Assembly: GCA_002162685.1 (NCBI GenBank)
Contig: MAAQ01000014.1
Span: 1-64,000 of the forward strand
Direction: 5' to 3'
Length of the DNA stretch: 64,000 nt
Source: Flavobacteriales bacterium 33_180_T64
GTDB taxonomy: Bacteria > Bacteroidota > Bacteroidia > Flavobacteriales > Flavobacteriaceae
Below, piece by piece: positions 19,231 to 28,223 of this stretch (its first letter is position 1; each line of letters begins with the position of its first letter). The notes below the pieces were generated by a model. It saw nothing but the letters and a program-made list of their open reading frames with translations, was not told the origin of the DNA and made no database searches. A program made the translations under genes and the position numbers.

Positions 19231-20631
19231 TTATTCCACAATTAGTTTGCGAACACTTTTATTTCCTCTTGAATTAATGATTTCTACAATGTAAAAACCA
19301 CTAGTTAATGATTTTGTAGAAATTGTAATAAGCTGTTCGTTAAAATTTGAAAATGTTTGTATTAGCTTGCCTTGTATGTCATGTATTTTGATTTTACTAA
19401 CTTGATTAGAAGTATTTAGTAAATCAAAAGTCAAATTGTCTTTTGTAGGATTAGGATACATTTTTATATTGCTAATTGTTTCGTCTTCAACACTTAAGTT
19501 TGCATCTAATATTCTGTAAATTGTACCATTGTTGAGACTGCAAATATATAGTTCGCCGTTAATGTCTTCTCCAAAAGAAGACCATCCGCCTCCTGCAAAT
19601 GCATTAATGAAAGTGAGGCTAAAGTTGTCTGGACTTGTTTCTTCAACATAACCAATTTCGTTACTACAATAATCTGCAAAGAAATATAAATTTTGTAATC
19701 CGGTTTGTGTTGTTCCTTGGTAACGATATCCTCCTGTTATTGAGCATTTAAAAGGGTTTCCTCCATAGTTATATTCAGCTACAGGTGGTTCATGGGTTAT
19801 GGTGTTGCAGCCCGTAATTGTGCTAAAGATAGAAGTGCCTTCAAAGCATTTCCAGCCATAATTCTCACCTCCAGTACTACTTGCGTCAACTTTATTAATT
19901 TCTTCTCTAGAACTTTGGCCTACATCTGCAATCCATAAATCTCCATTAGATCTGTCGAAAGAAAAGCGCCAAGGGTTTCTTAATCCATAAGCCCAGATTT
20001 CATCTAGAGCAGAAGCATTACCAACAAAAGGGTTATCTGCTGGAATACCATAATTTCCATTGCTGGTTCCATTAACATCAATTCGAAGCATTTTTCCTAA
20101 TAGTAAAGTTAGATTTTGAGATCTATTTCCTGGGTCTCCACCAGAACCACCATCTCCAGTTGATATATATAAGTAACCATCGTTTGGGCCAAAATGCATA
20201 TCGCCACCATTGTGATTTGAAAACGGTTGTGTAATATTTAAGAGGATAGCTTCAGTGCTAGAATCGGCAGTATTTGAGGTACTTCTTGTAAATCTTGAAA
20301 TTACAGTATTTCCAGCATTGTCGATATAGTTTACATAAAAGTAGCCATTTGTAGCATAGTCTGGATGAAACGCCATTGCTAATAAGCCTTGCTCGCCTCC
20401 AAAATTTATAACACGATCATCAATGTCTAAAAAAGGGGTAGGGTTTAATGTGCCATTAGTATTTATAATTCTAATAAATCCAGCTCTTTCTACAACAAAA
20501 AGACGATCATCACCACCATGTTTAATATTTACAGGGCTTGATAAACCAGTCGCATAGGTTTCTAAGGAAATGTCTTGGGCATAACTAATGGATATGATAC
20601 AGTAGGCAAGGAAAAGTGTAATTTTTTTCAT
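19231..20631 (-). CDS. Secreted PQQ-dependent sugar dehydrogenase-like protein with T9SS sorting domain
   Basis: LSSPVNIKHGGDDRLFVVERAG, FHPDYATNGYFYVNY, GLRNPWRFSFDRSNGDLWIADVGQ; C-term MYPNPTKDNLTF...GFYIVEI..RKLIVE. Confidence 0.9.
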   Translation of the reverse strand: MKKITLFLAYCIISISYAQDISLETYATGLSSPVNIKHGGDDRLFVVERAGFIRIINTNGTLNPTPFLDIDDRVINFGGEQGLLAMAFHPDYATNGYFYVNYIDNAGNTVISRFTRSTSNTADSSTEAILLNITQPFSNHNGGDMHFGPNDGYLYISTGDGGSGGDPGNRSQNLTLLLGKMLRIDVNGTSNGNYGIPADNPFVGNASALDEIWAYGLRNPWRFSFDRSNGDLWIADVGQSSREEINKVDASSTGGENYGWKCFEGTSIFSTITGCNTITHEPPVAEYNYGGNPFKCSITGGYRYQGTTQTGLQNLYFFADYCSNEIGYVEETSPDNFSLTFINAFAGGGWSSFGEDINGELYICSLNNGTIYRILDANLSVEDETISNIKMYPNPTKDNLTFDLLNTSNQVSKIKIHDIQGKLIQTFSNFNEQLITISTKSLTSGFYIVEIINSRGNKSVRKLIVE

Positions 20632-20696
20632 TTTCTAGATTTCAAGGATTTTTTTTACAAAATACAAAAAAAATAAGAGTTAGATTTATCTATGGG

Positions 20697-21161
20697 TTAT
20701 TGAATAGTCTTGTTAAGAGATTTAAAAAGGGCTGAGCAAGCATCGTCTAAAAGTGAATAGACCTTTTCAAAATCTGTAATATCACCATAATATGGATCAG
20801 GAACTCTTTTGTCAATAATTGTATCATCAACCTCTAATAGTAGTTTTACTTTTGCTATGTCTTGAGTCGTTCTAGCCAGCGTGATCACATTATCAAAATT
20901 AGACTGATCCATGACAAAAATGTAGTCAAACGTATCAAAATCTGATATTTTAAATTGTCTCCCTCTTTGTTGCGAGATGTCTATGTTGTTGGATTTAGCC
21001 ACAGCTATAGAACGATAGTCAGGTTTGTCTCCTACATGGTAATTTGCAGTACCTGCTGAATCGACATAAAACGCATCACTTTGTAGTTTGGATTCTAAAA
21101 TACCATGAGCTAATGGAGAGCGGCAAATATTACCTAGGCAAACCATTAAGATACTTGTCAT
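20697..21161 (-). CDS. Low-molecular-weight protein-tyrosine phosphatase
   Basis: ILMVCLGNICRSPLAHGI CX5R motif, VPDPYYGD. Confidence 0.95.
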   Translation of the reverse strand: MTSILMVCLGNICRSPLAHGILESKLQSDAFYVDSAGTANYHVGDKPDYRSIAVAKSNNIDISQQRGRQFKISDFDTFDYIFVMDQSNFDNVITLARTTQDIAKVKLLLEVDDTIIDKRVPDPYYGDITDFEKVYSLLDDACSALFKSLNKTIQ

Positions 21162-21173
21162 TGCGACTTAATT

Positions 21174-22601
21174 TTAAAGAGAAAGTTTCTTTGATAGATC
21201 CTCAACGTATTTTCTAAATTGCTTGTCTGTAGAGGACAAATTATCTACGGTTTTACAAGCATGAAGTACGGTAGCATGATCACGTTTCCCAATTTGGGAG
21301 CCAATACTAGCTAAAGAAGCTTTTGTGTATTTCTTAGCAAAAAACATGGCTAATTGTCTCGCTTGTACAATATGGCGTTTTCTTGTTTTAGACTGAAGTG
21401 TACTTACATCCATTTGGAAGTAGTCTGATACAACTTTTTGTATATAATCTATAGAAACTTCACGTTTTGTGTTTTTAACAAACTTCTCAACAACTTCTTT
21501 GGCAAGATTTATAGTAATTTCTTTTTTGTTGAATGATGATTGTGCAATTAAAGAAATGATAGCGCCTTCTAATTCGCGAACATTAGTTTTAATATGTTTA
21601 GCAACATATTCTACAATGTCGTCAGGCATTTCAACACCATCACGATACAATTTGTTTTTTAATATTGAAACTCTAGTTTCAAAGTCAGGAGTCTGTAATT
21701 CGGCAGAAAGCCCCCATTTAAATCGAGATAATAAACGTTGTTCAATATCTTGCATGTCAACAGGAGCCTTGTCACTTGTTAAAATAACTTGCTTCCCGTT
21801 TTGATGTAAATGGTTAAATATATGGAAAAATACATCTTGAGTTCCTGATTTTCCTGATAAGAATTGAACATCGTCAATAATTAAAACATCTATAATTTGA
21901 TAGAAATGGATAAAATCATTTCTATTATTTTTCTTTACAGAATCAATATATTGTTGTGTGAATTTTTCTGCTGAAATGTATAAAACTGTTTTCTCAGGAT
22001 ATTTGTCTTTAATATCAACACCAATTGCATGTGCAAGGTGTGTTTTTCCTAAGCCTACACCTCCAAATATTAGAAGAGGATTGAATGATGTTCCTCCTGG
22101 TTTGTTTGCAACAGCTAAACCAGCATTTCTCGCTAAACGGTTTGAGTCGCCCTCAAGAAAATTTTCAAAACTATAGTTAGGATTAAGTTGAGATTCAATT
22201 TTTACATTTCTAATTCCTGGAATCACAAATGGATTTTTAAGTTCTGGATTTTTATTATTAAATGGAACATCAACGTCTTGTGATTTTAATGCGCCACGAT
22301 TAGAACTCGGGATTTTTTCAGTAAATGGTTGTTTGTTACCATAAGTGTTTTCCATTTTGATAACATAAACCAATTTTGCCGTTTCTCCTAAATGTTTAGT
22401 AAGGGCAACTTTTAAGATTTTAACATAGTGCTCTTCTAGCCATTCGTAGAAAAATTTACTTGGAACTTGGATACTTAAAGCGTTATTGGTAAGTTTGACC
22501 GCTACAATAGGCTCAAACCATGTTTTGTAGGCTTGAGGTTGTATGTTGTCTTTTATAAAAGAGAGACAGTTAGTCCAAACCGATTGCGCAGTTATATCCA
22601 T
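21174..22601 (-). CDS. dnaA: Chromosomal replication initiator protein DnaA
   Basis: GGVGLGKTHLAHAIG Walker A, VLIIDDVQFLSGK, IGKRDHATVLHACKTV. Confidence 0.98.
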   Translation of the reverse strand: MDITAQSVWTNCLSFIKDNIQPQAYKTWFEPIVAVKLTNNALSIQVPSKFFYEWLEEHYVKILKVALTKHLGETAKLVYVIKMENTYGNKQPFTEKIPSSNRGALKSQDVDVPFNNKNPELKNPFVIPGIRNVKIESQLNPNYSFENFLEGDSNRLARNAGLAVANKPGGTSFNPLLIFGGVGLGKTHLAHAIGVDIKDKYPEKTVLYISAEKFTQQYIDSVKKNNRNDFIHFYQIIDVLIIDDVQFLSGKSGTQDVFFHIFNHLHQNGKQVILTSDKAPVDMQDIEQRLLSRFKWGLSAELQTPDFETRVSILKNKLYRDGVEMPDDIVEYVAKHIKTNVRELEGAIISLIAQSSFNKKEITINLAKEVVEKFVKNTKREVSIDYIQKVVSDYFQMDVSTLQSKTRKRHIVQARQLAMFFAKKYTKASLASIGSQIGKRDHATVLHACKTVDNLSSTDKQFRKYVEDLSKKLSL

Positions 22602-22792
22602 TCTCTAAGTTCGTTTTTTTGTTTGTTAGTTAGTTGGCAAAAAAAAGGGAAATTTGAGTTTCTCTTGATTAATTTTTACATGACAAATATGTGAACAAAT
22701 TTCTTAATAAAAAAATCAAAATATGTTGAATATTTAGAATTTTTTTCTCATGTTTAAATCGAGTCGAATTTACAAAAAAAATATCAAAAAGT

Positions 22793-23203
22793 ATGAACAA
22801 CCTTTCCAAATATGATGAAATACAATTTAGAGTGCGTTATGGTGAAACTGACCAAATGGGAGTCGTTTACCATGGGAATTATGCGCAATATTTTGAAATG
22901 GGTAGAACAGAATGGTTTAGAAAGAAAGGGTTTTCCTACAAAAAATTAGAAGAAGATGGAATTATGCTCCCTGTTGTTTCTTTAGCTATAAATTACAAAA
23001 AGTCAGCGTATTATGATGATTTCATTAAAGTAAAAACGAAACTTGTAAAAACACCGACAGTAAAAATTGAATTTGAACACGAAATTTTAAATGAGAATAA
23101 CGAAATTTTAACAATTGGAAAATCTGTTTTGGTATTTATGGACATTCATAAGAATCGACCTACAAGATGCCCGGAATATCTTTTAGATAAACTGCGAATT
23201 TAA
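22793..23203 (+). CDS. YbgC/FadM-like acyl-CoA thioesterase
   Basis: RVRYGETDQMGVVYHGNYAQYFEMGRTEW hotdog-fold motif. Confidence 0.92.
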   Translation: MNNLSKYDEIQFRVRYGETDQMGVVYHGNYAQYFEMGRTEWFRKKGFSYKKLEEDGIMLPVVSLAINYKKSAYYDDFIKVKTKLVKTPTVKIEFEHEILNENNEILTIGKSVLVFMDIHKNRPTRCPEYLLDKLRI

Positions 23204-23820
23204 TCGTTTAAGTCCTTGATTTGAATCTCGTAAAGTGCATCAAAAATTTCAAAAATAGATTGAGCATCTTTTAATCTTACCGAAATTATGATTTGACAAC
23301 TCAATTCTAAAGTTTGATTTATAATATTTAAATGCTTTTCTTTAATTATTCTCATGACTTTATTCATGTTTTTATAATCAAAAGAGACCGCATATTTAAT
23401 ATTTACAGTTTTGGTTTCAATATTTGAAGCCTCTAAAGCCATTTGTGCTCCTGTTCGATAAGCATTTATTAATCCGCCAACACCTAATTTAACACCACCA
23501 AAATATCGTACTACAACAATTAATATATTAGTAACTTCAAAGGATTGTATTTGTCCGTAAATTGGCATTCCAGCACTATTGTTTGGTTCGCCATCATCAT
23601 TAGCTCTAAAGACAAAGTCCTTTTTTTGCATTCCAAATTGATATGCATAGCACCAATGTCTAGCTTGGTGATGTTGTTTTTTAAGGTTGTCTAAGTGTTG
23701 TTTAATCTCAGCTTCAGAAATAACAGGAAAAGCATATCCAAAAAATTTACTGTTTCTGTCTTTGAACATCACTTCCGGAGAAGGTGTTGTAATTGTTTTA
23801 TAAATATCGGTGAGTTCCAT
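23200..23820 (-). CDS. YigZ/IMPACT family protein
   Basis: HHQARHWCYAYQFG, DDGEPNNSAGMPIYGQI, VVRYFGGVKLGVGGLINAYRTGA. Confidence 0.93.
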   Translation of the reverse strand: MELTDIYKTITTPSPEVMFKDRNSKFFGYAFPVISEAEIKQHLDNLKKQHHQARHWCYAYQFGMQKKDFVFRANDDGEPNNSAGMPIYGQIQSFEVTNILIVVVRYFGGVKLGVGGLINAYRTGAQMALEASNIETKTVNIKYAVSFDYKNMNKVMRIIKEKHLNIINQTLELSCQIIISVRLKDAQSIFEIFDALYEIQIKDLND

Positions 23821-24684
23821 TTAAGCTAAAGTTACAATGACTATAGAAATAATGGCTAAAGCGATTCCAGACCAGTTCATTTTTGAAATTTTTTCTTTAA
23901 ATATAAATAAGCCTAAAAGTGTTGATGACATAACTATTGTTACATTATTAATGGTAAAGAGGGTTGAACTTTCAAGGCTTTCGTGGTTTAATGCTTTTAA
24001 TAAATAATAGATAGAAAAGTAATTGACAATTCCTAAAATACTCCCTACAAGAACAGTTTTAAAAGGAAACTTGTAAGGTTTCTTTATGGCTTTTATAATT
24101 AATATGGTAGAGCCAATCATAAATGCAAAAGCAAAAATAGTAGCAGAAAATATCGGAATTTCGTTTTCTGCGAGGTATCTTGTTTCTAGGTATTTAATAG
24201 ATGTGTCAATAATGCCAGACCCAAAAAACAGGAGTATTGGTAACCAAAGTCCTTTAGTAAGTTTATCAGGCGTTTTTGGCTTTGCAGCAGTGAGGTATAC
24301 CGAAGCAAGCGCAAGAAAAATACCTAATATTTTTTGAAAACCAATACTTTCATGATAAACATAAATCCCAAATATTATTGGAACAATGACGCTCATTTTT
24401 GAAGCAACAGATGCCACCGAAAGGCCATTACGTTGAGCTGTCATTGCCATTACATTAAAGATAGCAATAAATAAAAACGCTAAGCCAACAGCTCCAAATA
24501 ACCATTCTGATTGAACAATATTCTTAATTTTAATTGGTGAATCATAGCTATAAAGCCCAAATAAACATGCTGTAAGGTAATTTACAACGATCGCTTGAAA
24601 TGTATTAATACCATATTTATCAAACAATTTGAATATGATAAAAATAAGAGTAGAAGCTATTATGCTAAGTAGTAGATATATCAA
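23821..24684 (-). CDS. EamA/DMT-family transporter
   Basis: About ten hydrophobic helices with the DMT pattern. Confidence 0.85.
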   Translation of the reverse strand: MIYLLLSIIASTLIFIIFKLFDKYGINTFQAIVVNYLTACLFGLYSYDSPIKIKNIVQSEWLFGAVGLAFLFIAIFNVMAMTAQRNGLSVASVASKMSVIVPIIFGIYVYHESIGFQKILGIFLALASVYLTAAKPKTPDKLTKGLWLPILLFFGSGIIDTSIKYLETRYLAENEIPIFSATIFAFAFMIGSTILIIKAIKKPYKFPFKTVLVGSILGIVNYFSIYYLLKALNHESLESSTLFTINNVTIVMSSTLLGLFIFKEKISKMNWSGIALAIISIVIVTLA

Positions 24685-25298
24685 AATAAATTGTTATTAA
24701 TTGTAAATAGATTGATAACATCTTGTTTAGTTTCGTCAATATTCCAAATGTGAATCCCTAGAGACATAGCAGTATCTGTATTCTCTTTTGTGTCATCAAC
24801 AAAAAAACAGTTTTCAGCTTTTAAATCATTGTCGTTTAGAACAAACTTATAAATATCAGCATTTGGTTTTCTAAGATTGATTTCATGAGATAGATAGAAC
24901 TTGTCAAAACAAGATTTAAACTCTTCGTAAAATGAGATGTGATTTTTAATCCAGCTAATATGTAAATCGTTAGTGTTGCTTAGTAAAATGAGTTTATAAT
25001 TGCCTTCGGAAGCTAAAGTTTTGATAAACTCTAAACGTTTTTTTGGGAAATCTATTAATATGAAATTCCAAGCCTCTATAATGTCTTTTTTTGAAAGTTC
25101 AGGGAAGTTATCAGTGTAAAATGACACAAATTCTTCTGTAGAGATTAAGCCTTGTTCGTATAAGGTATTAATGGAAATCAAGTCTTCAGGGAGTTCTTCT
25201 AGTTGAAATAGATCAAGTGCATTTTGCATAGCACCTTGCTTATCTAAATTGATGAATACATCGCCAAAATCGAATATTAGGGTTTTAATTGTTGACAT
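24681..25298 (-). CDS. HAD-family hydrolase
   Basis: LIFDFGDVFINLD, LILLSNTNDLHI, CFFVDDTKENTDTA. Confidence 0.9.
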   Translation of the reverse strand: MSTIKTLIFDFGDVFINLDKQGAMQNALDLFQLEELPEDLISINTLYEQGLISTEEFVSFYTDNFPELSKKDIIEAWNFILIDFPKKRLEFIKTLASEGNYKLILLSNTNDLHISWIKNHISFYEEFKSCFDKFYLSHEINLRKPNADIYKFVLNDNDLKAENCFFVDDTKENTDTAMSLGIHIWNIDETKQDVINLFTINNNLF

Positions 25299-26289
25299 AT
25301 AGCTTTAAAGTATCTTGTAGTATGTGTGTTTCGGAAATAAGTTGACCTGAAAACTGGGGTGCTTTTATTCCATGTTTAAAAATTGTAGGTCCAGTAAATA
25401 CGCGAGCTTCATCCCAAAGATTTTCATTAATAAATGTTTGAAGCGTTTGTAATCCGCCTTCAATAATTACGGAATTTATGTTTTTAGAATGTAAAATACT
25501 TGCAATTTGTTTGGCAAGCGGCATATTGAAGTCCGCTTCGTTTTTAGAAATCAAAAGAGTTTCCGCTTCAGTATTAAATACAGAAATGTTTTTTGGTAAC
25601 TTTAATTGTCTGTCAATAACAATTCGTATGGGGTTTTTTCCTGTCCAATCTCTAACAGTTAAGCTAGGATTGTCTTCTAAGACGGTATTCGTGCCAACTA
25701 AAATGGCTTGCTCTTCTGCTCTCCATTGATGAACCATTTGTCTTGAAAACTCATTAGTAACCCAAACAGGCTGTTTTTTATCTTTTGATTGTGGTGCTAT
25801 GAACCCATCTTTAGTTTCAGCCCATTTTAATATAATGTACGGACGTTTTTTATTGTGAAATGTAAAAAAACGTTTATGATGTTGTTTACATTCAGTATCT
25901 AATACACCAACAGTAACATGGCATCCTGATGCTTTAAGTTTAGTAATTCCTCTTCCAGAAACTTCAGGATTATCATCTATGCAGCCAATTACGACATTTG
26001 GAATTTGATGTTTAACAATCAAATCACTACAAGGTGGCGTTTTTCCAAAGTGAGAACAAGGTTCAAGTGTGACATAAAGTGTCGCTTCTTTTAATAATTC
26101 TTTGTTTTTAAGGTTGTTGATCGCATTAACTTCAGCATGATTTTCGCCATAAGCACTAGTGTAGCCTTCGCTAATAATTTTATTATTATAAACAATAACG
26201 CTTCCAACCATTGGGTTAGGAGCAGTAAGGCCTAATCCATTTTTGGCAATCTCTAAACAGCGTTTTATGTAATATTCGTGTGTTGTCAA
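25285..26289 (-). CDS. ribD: Bifunctional riboflavin deaminase/reductase
   Basis: NPMVGSVIVYNNKIISEGYT, HAEVNAINN, TLYVTLEPCSHFGKTPPC. Confidence 0.96.
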   Translation of the reverse strand: MTTHEYYIKRCLEIAKNGLGLTAPNPMVGSVIVYNNKIISEGYTSAYGENHAEVNAINNLKNKELLKEATLYVTLEPCSHFGKTPPCSDLIVKHQIPNVVIGCIDDNPEVSGRGITKLKASGCHVTVGVLDTECKQHHKRFFTFHNKKRPYIILKWAETKDGFIAPQSKDKKQPVWVTNEFSRQMVHQWRAEEQAILVGTNTVLEDNPSLTVRDWTGKNPIRIVIDRQLKLPKNISVFNTEAETLLISKNEADFNMPLAKQIASILHSKNINSVIIEGGLQTLQTFINENLWDEARVFTGPTIFKHGIKAPQFSGQLISETHILQDTLKLYVNN

Positions 26290-26322
26290 AATTTAGTGCT
26301 ATGCTTATTTTTTTTATAAAGA

Positions 26323-26838
26323 CTAAAATTCAAGTTTTATCATTTCAGTTTCGTCAACAGGATAGCTGTAAGAGAATCCAAATGTTTTATAAATAATTTC
26401 ACCTTTATATTGGACTTTAATTTTTTTGCTTAATAGGCTGTTTAAAAGGCTGCCAATAGCATCTGTGCCTTTTAGTTTTAAAATGCTATCAGTATTTATC
26501 TTGACTTTTAAAGGTACTGTAAATTCTTTTTTTGCAGGAACTTTAAAATTTTCTGAAGAGATCTGAGCTACTTTTATGTCATTAACATAAACCGAAATGG
26601 CATCACTTTTTAGGGAGCCACCAACATCATTTGGGTTTTGAAAAATTGCATTAGCATTTAAAGTAAGTGTTTTAGAATTAGCGTCTTCTAGTTGAATATT
26701 TTTAACAGCAACGAATACTGGTTTTTCGTTAACACTACAGCTAAAAATTAGTATTGAAATTGTTAATAATAAAATGAGTTTTCGCATGATAAAAATGTCA
26801 AGATGAGTTCGTATCTTGAACCCAAGATTTAAAAGCAA
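26323..26838 (-). CDS. LEA14-like lipoprotein (start probably MRKLILLLT)
   Basis: Lipobox ILIFSC; LEDANSKTLTLNANAIFQNPNDVGGSL LEA-2-like pattern. Confidence 0.75.
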   Translation of the reverse strand: MLLNLGFKIRTHLDIFIMRKLILLLTISILIFSCSVNEKPVFVAVKNIQLEDANSKTLTLNANAIFQNPNDVGGSLKSDAISVYVNDIKVAQISSENFKVPAKKEFTVPLKVKINTDSILKLKGTDAIGSLLNSLLSKKIKVQYKGEIIYKTFGFSYSYPVDETEMIKLEF

Positions 26839-26853
26839 AAATACTACAATAAA

Positions 26854-27345
26854 GTGAGTTCAGATAATATCATAATTAGAGAAATTCGTCCTGAGGATAA
26901 TCAGCAAATTGAAGCTGTAATTAAAGCGTGTTTTCCAGAGTTTAAAATACCATTAAAAGGAACGGCTTATGAAGATGCCGAAACGCCTTTTATGTATGAG
27001 TCATATCAAGGAGATAAAGAAGTTTACTTTGTAGTCGCAAATGATAAAGAAGTTTTGGGAGGAGGAGGAATAAAACCACTCAAAGATTTTGATGGTAATG
27101 TGTGTGAGCTTCAAAAAATGTATTTTTCGCCCAAAGTAAGAGGGAAAGGTTTTGGTAAGAAAATGTTTTCGAAATGCCTAGAATCTGCTAAAGATTTCGG
27201 ATTTGAAATCTGTTATTTAGAATCTGCTTCTCAGCTAAAAACTGCTATTCATATTTATGAGGAATTTGGTTTTGAACATCGTACAGAACCCTTAGGTAAT
27301 ACAGGTCACTATTCTTGTGGCGTTTGGATGACGAAGGTATTATGA
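26854..27345 (+). CDS. GNAT-family N-acetyltransferase (GTG start)
   Basis: CELQKMYFSPKVRGKGFGKKMFSKCLESA. Confidence 0.9.
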   Translation: MSSDNIIIREIRPEDNQQIEAVIKACFPEFKIPLKGTAYEDAETPFMYESYQGDKEVYFVVANDKEVLGGGGIKPLKDFDGNVCELQKMYFSPKVRGKGFGKKMFSKCLESAKDFGFEICYLESASQLKTAIHIYEEFGFEHRTEPLGNTGHYSCGVWMTKVL

Positions 27346-28223
27346 GATTAAAAGATATTTTAGAAATTTATCATAAAGAGTTAGATGAACGCTTCGGAGT
27401 GCATGAAGTTGATTCGTTTTTTAATCTCGTTATTGAGCGTTATTTAAATCTTAAGAGAATTCATTTGGTTCTAAAACCTGAGTATAGCGTTACAAAAACT
27501 GAAGAACAACCCCTTTTTGAAGCGCTAAGCTTACTTAAACTAGAAAATCCAATTCAGTATATACTTGGTGAAACCGAATTTTATGGTTTGCCGTTTAATG
27601 TGAATAAATATACGTTAATACCAAGGCCTGAAACTGAGGAGTTAGTAGATTGGATACTTACAGAGCATTTAAAGTGCGAAGATAAATTACAGTTGAAAAT
27701 CTTAGATATTGGAACTGGAACCGGATGTATTGCAATTTCATTAGCTCATAATTTACCAAAAGCAAAAATTTTGGCATTAGATGTTTCTGAAGAAGCATTA
27801 CATGTAGCGAAACAAAATGCAGTGCTAAATCGTGTAGATATTGAATTTATACATAATAACATTCTAGATTATCGTTATGTTGACAGTATTTCGAAATCTC
27901 ACAAGTTTGATGTTATCGTATCTAATCCGCCTTATGTTCGTGATTTAGAAAAAGCCGAAATACAACCCAATGTTCTTGACAATGAACCGCATTTAGCGTT
28001 ATTTGTTACAGATGATAATCCGTTGCAATTTTATGAAGCTATATGTGAATTTGCTCAATTACATCTTAAAGATAAAGGAATACTATATTTTGAAATTAAT
28101 GAATATCTAGGACCTGAGATGATTCAACTTTTAGAAACGTTTGATTTTAAAAATATTGAATTAAAGAAAGATATTTTTGGAAAGGATAGAATGATTAAAG
28201 GTATTAAAAGGTTAATCGATTAA
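27342..28223 (+). CDS. prmC: Peptide chain release factor N5-glutamine methyltransferase
   Basis: LDIGTGTGCIAISLAHNLP, FDVIVSNPPYV; translationally coupled start within the supplied ORF (27315..28223). Confidence 0.95.
   Translation: MRLKDILEIYHKELDERFGVHEVDSFFNLVIERYLNLKRIHLVLKPEYSVTKTEEQPLFEALSLLKLENPIQYILGETEFYGLPFNVNKYTLIPRPETEELVDWILTEHLKCEDKLQLKILDIGTGTGCIAISLAHNLPKAKILALDVSEEALHVAKQNAVLNRVDIEFIHNNILDYRYVDSISKSHKFDVIVSNPPYVRDLEKAEIQPNVLDNEPHLALFVTDDNPLQFYEAICEFAQLHLKDKGILYFEINEYLGPEMIQLLETFDFKNIELKKDIFGKDRMIKGIKRLID

Noticed and set aside
22602-22792. Possible oriC in the AT-rich region upstream of dnaA
   Set aside because: Only one weak DnaA-box-like sequence (tgtgaacaa) was seen, with no cluster; 190 bp is short and GC skew could not be computed.
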